Below, piece after piece: positions 42,852-50,780 of a stretch of 64,000 bases of DNA. This stretch comes from Leucobacter sp. UCMA 4100 (GTDB lineage: Bacteria > Actinomycetota > Actinomycetes > Actinomycetales > Microbacteriaceae). The stretch spans positions 1,844,514-1,908,513 of the forward strand of contig NZ_JAFEUS010000002.1 of NCBI RefSeq assembly GCF_027853335.1. Direction: 5' to 3'. The stretch's first letter is position 1, and the number at the start of each line of letters is the position of its first letter. The position numbers were made by a program, and so were the translations under genes. A model generated the notes under the pieces. It was not told the origin of the DNA. It saw only the letters and a list, made by a program, of their open reading frames with translations, and did no database searches.

Positions 42852-45308
42852 CTAGCGGGTGGGTGGTACGAAACGCCGCATGCCGCGCCAGATGAGCGAG
42901 CGGGTTGCAATGCCTGCGACGCCAAAGCCCAGGGCGATGAGAATGGCTCGCCAGTCGCCCAGCTCGATATCAAAGACGAGGCTGCCGAGCGGCGTGATCA
43001 TGATCGCGAGTAAGCAGCCGATCATAGTGCCGACGAGGCCCACCTTCCAGAGCCGGAAGGGGCGCGCAACCATTGCGAGCACGAAGAACGCGACGATGAT
43101 GAGGGCGAGAAACGAGGTTGACGAGTTCATGACCCGTGTCGCGTCGCTGACGCCGAACACCTGACGTGCGGTGACATAGGCGCCAAAGGCCGCGAGTGAG
43201 GCGCCGATGCCGCCGGGCACCGCCTCGCTCAGCACCCTGCGCACGAAACCGTCTTGTGCCCGTGCCGCGTTCGGGGCAAGGGCAAGGAAGAAGGAGGGGA
43301 TGCCGATGGTAAACCAGGCGATCAGGGTGATGTGGCGAGGCAGGAACGGGTAGGGCACCGCAATGAGTGCGACGAGCAGTGCGAGTAAAGCCGAGTAGAG
43401 GGTCTTCGTGAGAAAGAGCGTCGCCACGCGCTCGATGTTGCCGATGACCCTGCGGCCCTCGGCGACGACGTGTGGCAGGGTCGCAAACGAGTTGTCGAGC
43501 AACACGATGCGTGAGACCGCTCGGGCTGCTGGCGATCCCGAGCCCATCGCGACGCCCACGTCGGCATCTTTGAGCGCGAGCACATCGTTCACGCCGTCAC
43601 CGGTCATGGCGACGACGTGTCCCTCTTCTTGGAGCGCGTGCACGATCGAGCGTTTCTGGTCGGGCGTGACCCTGCCGAAGGTCGTGTGGTGTGCGACCTC
43701 GCTGCCGAAGCTCTCTGACTCAGGGTCGAGGGTGCGGGCGTCGACGGCGTCACGGCCGTGGGGCACACCAACCTGCTCGGCGATTGCGCCGACCGCTGCC
43801 GCATTGTCGCCCGAGATGACCTTGAGCGAGACCCGCTGCTTCGTGAAAAAGTCAATGGTTCCCGGAGCCTCAGCGCGCAATCGTTGGTCAAGAACCACGA
43901 GTGCCTCGGCGGTGATGTTCTGCGGCAGCTGCTCGTGTTCAATCGAGGCGGGCGCCGAGACAAGCGCCAGTACCCTGAGTCCCTCTTCGGCGAGAACCGC
44001 CGCGTGAGCGTGGGCTGCGTCGCCCTCGGGCAGGAGGATGTCGGGGGCGCCAAGAAACCAGCTGAGCCCCTCACGCTCGGGGTTCTTGCCCTCAGCGGGC
44101 AATGGCACGGGGGCCGCGAGTTCGACGCCCGCCCACTTGCGCGCCGATGAAAACGCGATCTGTTGTGCAGCCTCGAGCGGGGCGATGTGGCCCAGGTGCT
44201 CGAGAATGGCGGCCATGCTACTGTTGGGTTTTTCTTCGATGGCGCCGATGGTCGACAGCACGGTCTCGACGGTGTCATTGGCGCTGTGGGTCCCAGGGGC
44301 ATCGGCAGCGGTTTCGATGCGACTCACCCGCATCCCGTCCTCGGTGAGGGTGCCGGTCTTGTCGGTGCATACGATGTCGACACGAGCGAGCTGCTCGATT
44401 GCGGGAAGGTCTTGCACGAGGCACTGGTGCTTGCCCAGGCGAATAACGCCAACGGCCATGGCAACGCTCGTCATGAGTACGAGGCCCTCGGGAATCATCG
44501 GCACGAGGGCTGCCACCAGCCCGCGAATCGCGTCGCGCCATTCCTGGCCACCGGCAAGCTGGTTCCAGATAGAAAGTGCGCCGACGGGAACGAGGATCCA
44601 CGTGATGTATTTGAGAATCTGGTCGATGCCCTCGCGCAGTTGCGAGGCGGGCTTCTTGAAAACGCTCGCCTCATTTGTGAGCTTTGTGGCGTAGGCGTTA
44701 GCACCCACGGCGGTCGTGACGAAGCGGCCCGAACCGGCGGCAACGAAGCTGCCCGAGAGCACCGCGAACCCCGGGTGCCCCTGCACCGCGTCTGACTCGC
44801 CCGTGAGGAGCGACTCGTCAAGCTCGAGGCCCACCTCGTCGATGACGGTGCCATCGACGGGAATCTGGTCGCCAGCGGCGAGGAGCACGATATCGCCCAA
44901 AACGATCTCTTCTGGGGCGATCTCCTGAACACCGTCGGCCCGTTCGACGCGGGCGGGGCTCTTGCCTAAGAGCGCGAGGCGGTCGAGCGTGCGCTTTGCC
45001 CGAATCTCTTGCACCATACCGACGGTGCTATTAACGATGATGATGAACCCGAAGAGCCCATCGATGAAGTGCCCGGTTCCCATGACGAGCGCAAAAAGCA
45101 CCGCATAGATTATGTTGACCCGCGTGAAGACATTCGCCCGAAAGATGTCGCCGAAGCTCCGGCTCGTTTTTGACTCGATGGTGTTCGTCTCGCCGCGCTC
45201 GACGCGGTCACGCACCTCGTCGTTCGTGAGCGGGTGGGCATCGGTGAGCGACCGAGATGGATCACCGGGCTCGGCCGGGGTGCCCTGCTGCGGTTCTGAG
45301 ACGTGCAT
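42852..45308 (-). CDS. P-type cation-transporting ATPase (CtpE-like)
   Basis: 818 aa, about ten membrane helices. Actuator motif LTGES (168-172), intramembrane PEGL (270-276, PMIPEGL), phosphorylation site Asp316 in DKTGTLT, and MTGDGVNDVLALKDADVG for the hinge. The PEGL motif and lack of N-terminal metal-binding domain or CPx motif separate it from copper/heavy-metal pumps and fit the mycobacterial CtpE group, which is linked to calcium uptake. Substrate assignment is therefore by family only. Single gene, no accessory protein. Confidence 0.88.
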   Translation of the reverse strand: MHVSEPQQGTPAEPGDPSRSLTDAHPLTNDEVRDRVERGETNTIESKTSRSFGDIFRANVFTRVNIIYAVLFALVMGTGHFIDGLFGFIIIVNSTVGMVQEIRAKRTLDRLALLGKSPARVERADGVQEIAPEEIVLGDIVLLAAGDQIPVDGTVIDEVGLELDESLLTGESDAVQGHPGFAVLSGSFVAAGSGRFVTTAVGANAYATKLTNEASVFKKPASQLREGIDQILKYITWILVPVGALSIWNQLAGGQEWRDAIRGLVAALVPMIPEGLVLMTSVAMAVGVIRLGKHQCLVQDLPAIEQLARVDIVCTDKTGTLTEDGMRVSRIETAADAPGTHSANDTVETVLSTIGAIEEKPNSSMAAILEHLGHIAPLEAAQQIAFSSARKWAGVELAAPVPLPAEGKNPEREGLSWFLGAPDILLPEGDAAHAHAAVLAEEGLRVLALVSAPASIEHEQLPQNITAEALVVLDQRLRAEAPGTIDFFTKQRVSLKVISGDNAAAVGAIAEQVGVPHGRDAVDARTLDPESESFGSEVAHHTTFGRVTPDQKRSIVHALQEEGHVVAMTGDGVNDVLALKDADVGVAMGSGSPAARAVSRIVLLDNSFATLPHVVAEGRRVIGNIERVATLFLTKTLYSALLALLVALIAVPYPFLPRHITLIAWFTIGIPSFFLALAPNAARAQDGFVRRVLSEAVPGGIGASLAAFGAYVTARQVFGVSDATRVMNSSTSFLALIIVAFFVLAMVARPFRLWKVGLVGTMIGCLLAIMITPLGSLVFDIELGDWRAILIALGFGVAGIATRSLIWRGMRRFVPPTR

Positions 45309-45396
45309 GCTTATATATTTTCAGATGAAAGCGTCACAACCGCTGTGATCTGGGTGAAAGCGCACAGACGCCCAGCAAGGGCGCCCCGGCAGTGCT

Positions 45397-46965
45397 TTAT
45401 GCGTCTACGAGCATGCGCTTGAGGATCTTGCCGGTCGAGGTGAGCGGGAGGCTCTCGCGCACCTCGATAATGCGTGGGTATTTATAGCCGGCGAAGCGCT
45501 CGCGCCCCCACGCGATCAACTCGTCATGATCGATGCTCTCGCCGTCGCGGGCGACGAGCACGGCCTTGATCTCTTCGCCCAGGGTGTCGTGTGCGACGCC
45601 GACAACCGCGGCCATCGCGACCGCCGGGTGCGTGAGCAAGGCTTCCTCGAGCTCTCTGGGGTAGACGTTGTAGCCGCCCCGAATGATGAGATCCTTTGCG
45701 CGGTCGACAATGAAGTAGTACCCATCTTCGTCTTGGCGTGCGAGGTCACCCGTACGAAACCAGCCGTCGCGCAGGACCTCTTGGGTGGCCTCGGGCTTGC
45801 CGAAGTATCCCTTCATGACGGGGTGGCCCTTAACCGCGATTTCGCCGATCGCCTCGGGGCCCGCCTCGATCTCGTTCCAGTCGTCGTCGATGAGCTTCAT
45901 CTGCACGCCCCAGATCGGGCGGCCGATCGACCCCGGCTTCGTCACCCCTCCTGGCGGCGTGAGCGCCGCGGCGGGTGAGGTCTCTGAGAGCCCGTAGCCA
46001 TCGAGTACCTGCACGCCGAGCACAAGCCGCACCTGCTCGATGACCTCGACGGGAAGCGCTGCGCCTCCCGAGAGAACGAATTTCAGGTGGCTGACCGCCT
46101 CGATGAGGTCGAGATTCGTCTGCTGTGCGGTGGCGACGAGGGTTTGAAACATGGTCGGCACCCCCGCGAAGTGAGTCACGCGCTCTTGCTTGAAAAGCCG
46201 CAACACCTCGGCCGGGTCAAACCTTGGCATGAGTACGACGGTCGCGCCACTCACGAACGCGGTGTTGAGCTGGAGGGTCTGCGCGAATGAGTGAAAGAGC
46301 GGGAGCCCGATGAGGTGTGTGTCGCAGGCCTCGCCGCTGCCGTACCGGCGGTGCGCGGTGAGGGCGTTGAGCATCATGTTGCCGTGGCTGAGCTCGGCTC
46401 CCTTTGGCTGGCCCGTGGTGCCCGAGGTGTAGAGAATCACCGCGGTGTCGTCGAACTCGGTGCTCTTCGTTTCAAACACGGGCGGCATACCGTTGAGTGC
46501 ATGGGGAATGGTGTCTGCGAGCTCGGCGAGAGGCGCTGAGCCTTGTGCTGTTGCCGGCGCCGCGATGACGAAGAAGTGCTCGCATGCGTCGACGCGGTCG
46601 AATGCCTCGCGTGCCTGCTCGCCCATGTGTAGCTCAGCGGTGCCCTCGAACGCGATGAGGGCTTTGGCCCCGCTGTCGCGCAGGTGGTATTCGATTTCGT
46701 GGCTGCGCAAGAGAATGTTGAGCGGCACCGTGATCGCTCCGCTCTTGAGAATGCCGTAGTAGAAGATGGGAAACCACGGAATGTTCGGCGCAGCGAGCGC
46801 GACGCGGTCACCCGGCTCAATGCCGCGACTCACGAGCAGTGAGGCGACCTGGTTTGCCGCGGCGTTGACCTCGGCAAAGGTGAGTCGCGTCTCGCCGATC
46901 ACCAGGGCTGTGCGGTCTGGGTAGTTTTGGGCCGAATCTTCGAGAACCGTGGCTAGATTGAGCAT
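45397..46965 (-). CDS. Long-chain/aryl acyl-CoA ligase (AMP-forming)
   Basis: 522-aa adenylate-forming enzyme, activating a carboxylic acid to its CoA thioester. Motifs: YTSGTTGQPKGAE (P-loop), GYGLSETSPAA, GWFRTGDLA, and the catalytic lysine near the end (LPLTSTGKILKR). Strong AGGAGG site 7 nt before the ATG. Divergent from a PadR regulator, across a palindrome; on the other side of padR is a dienoyl-CoA reductase, so the substrate is probably an unsaturated or phenolic acid. Specificity cannot be read from sequence. Confidence 0.9.
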   Translation of the reverse strand: MLNLATVLEDSAQNYPDRTALVIGETRLTFAEVNAAANQVASLLVSRGIEPGDRVALAAPNIPWFPIFYYGILKSGAITVPLNILLRSHEIEYHLRDSGAKALIAFEGTAELHMGEQAREAFDRVDACEHFFVIAAPATAQGSAPLAELADTIPHALNGMPPVFETKSTEFDDTAVILYTSGTTGQPKGAELSHGNMMLNALTAHRRYGSGEACDTHLIGLPLFHSFAQTLQLNTAFVSGATVVLMPRFDPAEVLRLFKQERVTHFAGVPTMFQTLVATAQQTNLDLIEAVSHLKFVLSGGAALPVEVIEQVRLVLGVQVLDGYGLSETSPAAALTPPGGVTKPGSIGRPIWGVQMKLIDDDWNEIEAGPEAIGEIAVKGHPVMKGYFGKPEATQEVLRDGWFRTGDLARQDEDGYYFIVDRAKDLIIRGGYNVYPRELEEALLTHPAVAMAAVVGVAHDTLGEEIKAVLVARDGESIDHDELIAWGRERFAGYKYPRIIEVRESLPLTSTGKILKRMLVDA

Positions 46966-47027
46966 AGAAAACCTCCTGAGACGAGCCCCAAAGCCCCGTC
47001 TCTATTTCGTCATTGAAATTAAAGTAA

Positions 47028-47042
47028 TTGAATAGTATTCAA
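47028..47042. promoter_or_regulatory. Palindrome TTGAATA-G-TATTCAA, candidate PadR operator
   Basis: Perfect 7-bp arms with 1-bp centre in the 144-bp gap between the divergent acyl-CoA ligase and padR genes. A related half (TATTCAA) recurs before the reductase gene at 47731. Confidence 0.65.
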
Positions 47043-47096
47043 AGTTAGTGATCTTGGCAAACGGTCGGGACGCTTGGCGGGCGCCACCGGGTGCCG

Positions 47097-47102
47097 TACG
47101 CT
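47097..47102 (+). promoter_or_regulatory. -10 hexamer TACGCT, probable leaderless start of padR
   Basis: TACGCT, 7 nt, then ATG 47110; supports that start over ATG 47074. Confidence 0.4.
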
Positions 47103-47109
47103 TGAGCCC

Positions 47110-47682
47110 ATGGCCCTTAAACACGCGATTCTGGCGGCGCTCCTCGACGGCGAAGCATCTGGGTACGACCTCGCCAAGGGCTTCGACGCCTCGGTCGCAA
47201 ACTTTTGGACGACGACCCCGCAGCAGCTCTACCGCGAGCTCGACTCAATGTGCGCCGCGGGGCTTATTGAGGCCGACCTCGTGGTGCAGAGCGGCCGCCC
47301 CAACAAGCGGCTCTACTCGATCACCGACGCTGGCCTTGCCGTATTGCAAGGCTTCGCCGCAACAGCACCGAAGCCGAGCGCCATTCGCGACGACCTTCTC
47401 GTACTCGTGCAGGCCTCAGACGTCGCCCCGAGCGACGCGGTGATGAGCACGCTTGCCACTCGGGGTGAGGCGGCGCACGTCAAGCTGCGCCTCTACCTCA
47501 AGCGGCGCGATCACCTGCTGAACGGCCTGCCCGAGCGTGAGTACCTCGCGCAGGCGGAGCGCGTCGGCCCGTACCTCACGCTCATGCGGGGCATCGCCTT
47601 CGAGCAGGAAAATATCGCCTGGTGCGAGCGTGCGATCGACGCGCTTAAGGCTCGCGCGGCACGGGAGCCGGCGGGGCAGTGA
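47110..47682 (+). CDS. PadR-family transcriptional regulator
   Basis: 190 aa. The N-terminal winged helix (ALKHAILAALLDGEASGYDLAKGF, landmarks only: YDLAK and TPQQLYRELDSM) is followed by the C-terminal helical VirR-like dimerisation domain of subfamily 1 PadR proteins. PadR repressors classically answer phenolic acids. Located between the acyl-CoA ligase and dienoyl-CoA reductase genes with related TATTCAA repeats before both, so local repression of the pathway is likely. Confidence 0.92.
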   Translation: MALKHAILAALLDGEASGYDLAKGFDASVANFWTTTPQQLYRELDSMCAAGLIEADLVVQSGRPNKRLYSITDAGLAVLQGFAATAPKPSAIRDDLLVLVQASDVAPSDAVMSTLATRGEAAHVKLRLYLKRRDHLLNGLPEREYLAQAERVGPYLTLMRGIAFEQENIAWCERAIDALKARAAREPAGQ

Positions 47683-47730
47683 AGCCGCCGCGACTCGGTT
47701 GGACAGGGGCGGAGCGATCCGCTCTTCTCA

Positions 47731-47748
47731 TATTCAAATAATTGATTA
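47731..47748. promoter_or_regulatory. TATTCAAATAATTGATTA, second candidate PadR operator
   Basis: Imperfect palindrome around TCAA-ATAA-TTGA, sharing TATTCAA with the operator at 47028-47042; ends about 11-14 nt before the reductase start. Confidence 0.55.
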
Positions 47749-47761
47749 TGAAGGGTTCATG

Positions 47762-49780
47762 ATGTCAACGACGACTTTCCCTCACCTCATGGCGCCGCTC
47801 GATCTCGGGCACGTGACGCTGCCAAACCGTGTGCTCATGGGCTCGATGCACGTCGGGCTCGAAGAGGCGCCCGACGGGTTTCACCGCATGGCAGAGTTTT
47901 ACCGGGAGCGGGCCCGCGGTGGCGCGGCGCTCATCGTGACCGGTGGCATAGCCCCGAACGAGGCGGCGAGGCCGTACCCCGGCGGTGCGAAGCTCACGAC
48001 CAGCGAAGAGGCGGCCGAGCATCGGGTGGTGACGAATGCCGTGCACGAAGAGGGCGGCCTCATCGCGCTGCAAATTCTGCACTTCGGGCGCTACGCGCAC
48101 CACCCGGGCCTGGTTGCGCCGAGCGCATTGCAGGCGCCGATCTCGGCACACGTTCCGCACGCGCTCACGAGCGCCGAGGTTGAGGCGACGATCGACGACT
48201 TCGTGCGCTGCGCACTGCTCGCCCGCGAGGCAGGCTACGACGGCGTCGAGGTTATGGGCTCAGAGGGCTACCTCATCAACGAATTCATCGCCCCGGGCAC
48301 GAACCAGCGCGAAGATGAGTGGGGCGGATCGTTCGAAAATCGCGTGCGCTTTCCCGTCGAAATCGTGCGTCGCATTCGCGAGGCCGTGGGCGAAGACTTC
48401 ATTGTCGTGTACCGGCTCTCGATGCTCGATCTGGTGCCCGGCGGATCAACGATCGAAGAGGTCGTCGAACTCGCGAAGCTCATCGAGGCGGCCGGAGCCA
48501 GCATCATTAACACGGGCATCGGGTGGCACGAGGCGCGCATTCCGACGATTGCGACCTCGGTTCCGCGCGGCGCGTTTACCTGGGTGACGAAGCGAGTGAT
48601 GGGTGAGGTTCGGGTGCCGCTCGTCACGGGCAACCGTCTCAACACCCCGGCGGCGGCAGAGCTCGTGCTCGAGCACGGTGACGCCGATATGGTGTCGCTC
48701 GCGAGGCCGTTTCTTGCCGACCCTGATTTCGTGCGCAAGGCTCGCGAGGGTAGGCCCGACGCGATTAACACGTGCATCGGCTGTAATCAGGCCTGCCTCG
48801 ACCACACCTTCTCGATGAAGATCACCTCGTGCCTCGTGAACCCGAGGGCCTGCCACGAGACCGAGCTCACCCTCGCACCCACGAAAACCGTGAAGCGCGT
48901 CGCGGTTGTCGGCGCGGGACCGGCGGGGCTCAGTTGCGCGGTCGCGGCGGCCGAGCGCGGGCACCGGGTGGTGCTCTTTGAGCGCTCGGCGATCATTGGC
49001 GGGCAGCTCAATGTCGCGCTCCAGGTGCCCGGCAAGGGCGAGTTCGCCGAGACGCTTCGCTACTTCCAGTACCGCATCGATGAGCTCGGCATCGAGGTGC
49101 GGCTCTCGACCGAGGCGACCACCGAGGTGCTCGAGGGCTTCGACGATGTCGTGCTCGCGACCGGCGTGAAACCGCGCACCCCCGAGATTCAGGGCATCGA
49201 CCATCCCTCGGTACTCGGCTACCTCGACGTGCTACGCGATAAGCGCGAGGTGGGGCAGAGCGTTGCCATTTTGGGTGCTGGCGGTATCGGCTTCGACGTC
49301 GCACAGTTTCTCACCGGCCCCGAGAAGCTCACGGCCACGGCCGAAGAGTTCAGCGAGCAGTGGGGTGTTGACCGGGACTACGCGGGGCGCGGCGGCATCA
49401 CGCAGCCACAGCACGAGACCCCGGCGCGGTCGGTTGCTCTGCTGCAGCGCAAGATCACGAAGGTTGGTGCGGGGCTCGGCAAGACCACGGGGTGGATTCA
49501 CCGAACCGAGCTGCGTCACCGCGGCGTGCAGATGATTGCCGGCGCCGAGTACCTGAGCGTGGGCGACGACGGCCTGCACGTGCGCATCGGTGACGAGACG
49601 CACCTGCTCGAGGTCGACAACGTTGTGCTGTGCACGGGGCAGGAGCCCAACCGAGACCTCGCGGCCGCGTGCGCCGATCGGGGCATCGAGGCAACGGTCA
49701 TTGGCGGCGCCAACGTCGCCTCTGAGCTCGACGCGAAGCGCGCGATTGACGAAGGAACCAGGCTCGCCGCCCGGTTGTAA
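47762..49780 (+). CDS. fadH: 2,4-dienoyl-CoA reductase / enoate reductase-type flavoprotein
   Basis: 672 aa, the same length as E. coli FadH. The N-terminal TIM barrel binds FMN (LMAPLDLGHVTLPNRVLMGSM, ILHFGRYAHH), cysteines CIGCNQAC plus a later SCLVNPRAC hold a 4Fe-4S cluster, and the C-terminal half is an FAD/NADPH module (VAVVGAGPAGLSCAVAAAERG, LATGVKPRTP, AILGAGGIGFDVAQFL). It would reduce dienoyl- or enoyl-type substrates. Start ATG 47762 (or 47759) has GAAGGG; the frame is open upstream to 47537 only because it overlaps padR. Follows padR and precedes an NTF2-like gene. Confidence 0.9.
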   Translation: MSTTTFPHLMAPLDLGHVTLPNRVLMGSMHVGLEEAPDGFHRMAEFYRERARGGAALIVTGGIAPNEAARPYPGGAKLTTSEEAAEHRVVTNAVHEEGGLIALQILHFGRYAHHPGLVAPSALQAPISAHVPHALTSAEVEATIDDFVRCALLAREAGYDGVEVMGSEGYLINEFIAPGTNQREDEWGGSFENRVRFPVEIVRRIREAVGEDFIVVYRLSMLDLVPGGSTIEEVVELAKLIEAAGASIINTGIGWHEARIPTIATSVPRGAFTWVTKRVMGEVRVPLVTGNRLNTPAAAELVLEHGDADMVSLARPFLADPDFVRKAREGRPDAINTCIGCNQACLDHTFSMKITSCLVNPRACHETELTLAPTKTVKRVAVVGAGPAGLSCAVAAAERGHRVVLFERSAIIGGQLNVALQVPGKGEFAETLRYFQYRIDELGIEVRLSTEATTEVLEGFDDVVLATGVKPRTPEIQGIDHPSVLGYLDVLRDKREVGQSVAILGAGGIGFDVAQFLTGPEKLTATAEEFSEQWGVDRDYAGRGGITQPQHETPARSVALLQRKITKVGAGLGKTTGWIHRTELRHRGVQMIAGAEYLSVGDDGLHVRIGDETHLLEVDNVVLCTGQEPNRDLAAACADRGIEATVIGGANVASELDAKRAIDEGTRLAARL

Positions 49781-49799
49781 CCGAAAGGAAAGAATCATC

Positions 49800-50189
49800 A
49801 TGAAAGCATTTCAAGAGGCCGTTGAGGCTCGAGACTTCGCCGCGATCGAGGCGCTGCTCGCCGACGACGTCGTGTTTGTGAGCCCCGTCGCCTTCACGCC
49901 GTACCCCGGCAAGAAGATCACGATCGCCATCCTGAAGCAGGTCATTCAGGTGCTCGAGGGCTTCACCTACGAGCGCGTGCTCGGCGAAGAGGGCGCGCGC
50001 GATCAGGGGCTCGTGTTCACTGCAACGGTGCAGGGCAAGAGCATCACGGGCTGTGACTTTTTGCGCTTCAACGACGAGGGGCTCATCAGCGAGTTCATGG
50101 TTATGGTGCGGCCGCTGAGTGCGGCTCAGGCGCTCGCCGAAGAGATGGGCGCGCGCTTCGAGCAGATCAAGGCCGACGCCGCCTCATGA
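49800..50189 (+). CDS. SnoaL/NTF2-like protein
   Basis: 129-aa cone-fold protein of the nuclear transport factor 2 family (FQEAVEARDFAAIEALLADDVVFVSP at the N-terminus; landmarks only). Members include small isomerases and hydrolases, and many have no known activity. AAAGGAAAG sits just before ATG 49800, 17 bp after fadH, so it should be co-transcribed. May act on an intermediate of the acyl-CoA pathway. Confidence 0.82.
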   Translation: MKAFQEAVEARDFAAIEALLADDVVFVSPVAFTPYPGKKITIAILKQVIQVLEGFTYERVLGEEGARDQGLVFTATVQGKSITGCDFLRFNDEGLISEFMVMVRPLSAAQALAEEMGARFEQIKADAAS

Positions 50190-50196
50190 CGAACGC

Positions 50197-50661
50197 CTAG
50201 CGGGTGCCCCACCCGAAGCGGTGGGTGCGAATGCCGTAGTAGGTGAAGGTTTCGACCCGGGTGACGCCCTCGATGCCCCGAAGCTCGCTGTTGATCACCT
50301 GAAAGAGAGCCTCCTGGTCGGTCGCGATGACCTCTGCGAGCAGGTCGTAGCGGCCGGCCGTGAGCACGACGTAAATGACGCTGTCGAGCGCGTCGAGCGC
50401 CCGGGCGACGACCTCGAGGTCGCCATCGGCAACGATGCCGACCATGGCCATGCTGTGGTAGCCGAGTTTGAGCGGATCGGTGACGCCGACCACTTGCAGT
50501 ATGCCGCGCTGCTCAAGCCTGATGACTCGCTTGCGCGCGCCGCCCGGGGTGAGGCCCACGAGGGTGCCGAGTTCGGCGTAGCCGAGGCGCCCGTCGTCTT
50601 GCAGCGCCGTGATGAGGGCGCGGTCGATGGCGTCGAGTTCTTCGGGCGTCTCCTGTTGCAT
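50197..50661 (-). CDS. Lrp/AsnC-family transcriptional regulator
   Basis: 154 aa. Helix-turn-helix DAIDRALITALQDDGRLGY...PGGARKRVIRLEQRG, then the RAM ligand domain (VGIVADGDLEVVARAL, GRYDLLAEVIATD). Divergent from the kinase/aminotransferase fusion, with two inverted repeats in the 119-bp gap, so local control by an amino acid or amino alcohol is likely. TAGGAT lies 6 nt before the ATG (leaderless). Confidence 0.93.
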   Translation of the reverse strand: MQQETPEELDAIDRALITALQDDGRLGYAELGTLVGLTPGGARKRVIRLEQRGILQVVGVTDPLKLGYHSMAMVGIVADGDLEVVARALDALDSVIYVVLTAGRYDLLAEVIATDQEALFQVINSELRGIEGVTRVETFTYYGIRTHRFGWGTR

Positions 50662-50667
50662 ATACCC

Positions 50668-50673
50668 ATCCTA
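50668..50673 (-). promoter_or_regulatory. -10 hexamer TAGGAT, probable leaderless start of lrp gene
   Basis: Minus strand: TAGGAT, gggtat, ATG 50661. Confidence 0.5.
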
Positions 50674-50680
50674 TCTCGCA

Positions 50681-50732
50681 GTTTCGGTGACGAAACATCA
50701 CCATACTTTTCTTTTTGGTAATATTTCATTAC
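50681..50732. promoter_or_regulatory. Two inverted repeats in the lrp/aminotransferase divergent promoter
   Basis: GTTTCG-GTGA-CGAAAC (50681-50696) has perfect 6-bp arms; GTAAT-N5-ATTAC (50718-50732) perfect 5-bp arms. Centres are about 36 bp apart (roughly 3.5 helical turns). Candidate Lrp binding sites. Confidence 0.55.
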
Positions 50733-50780
50733 TCTTGTGGGGGGAAAGAGGAAGTAAATCGATACTGCGTGGAGGGTATT

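Noticed and set aside
42852-45308. Copper-exporting ATPase as part of the copper genes at 53-57 kb
   Set aside because: No CPC motif and no metal-binding N-domain; PEGL motif points to the CtpE group.
47537-47761. N-terminal extension of the dienoyl-CoA reductase
   Set aside because: The extra frame overlaps padR, is Arg/Ser-rich, and the usual FadH N-terminus with GAAGGG upstream starts at 47762.
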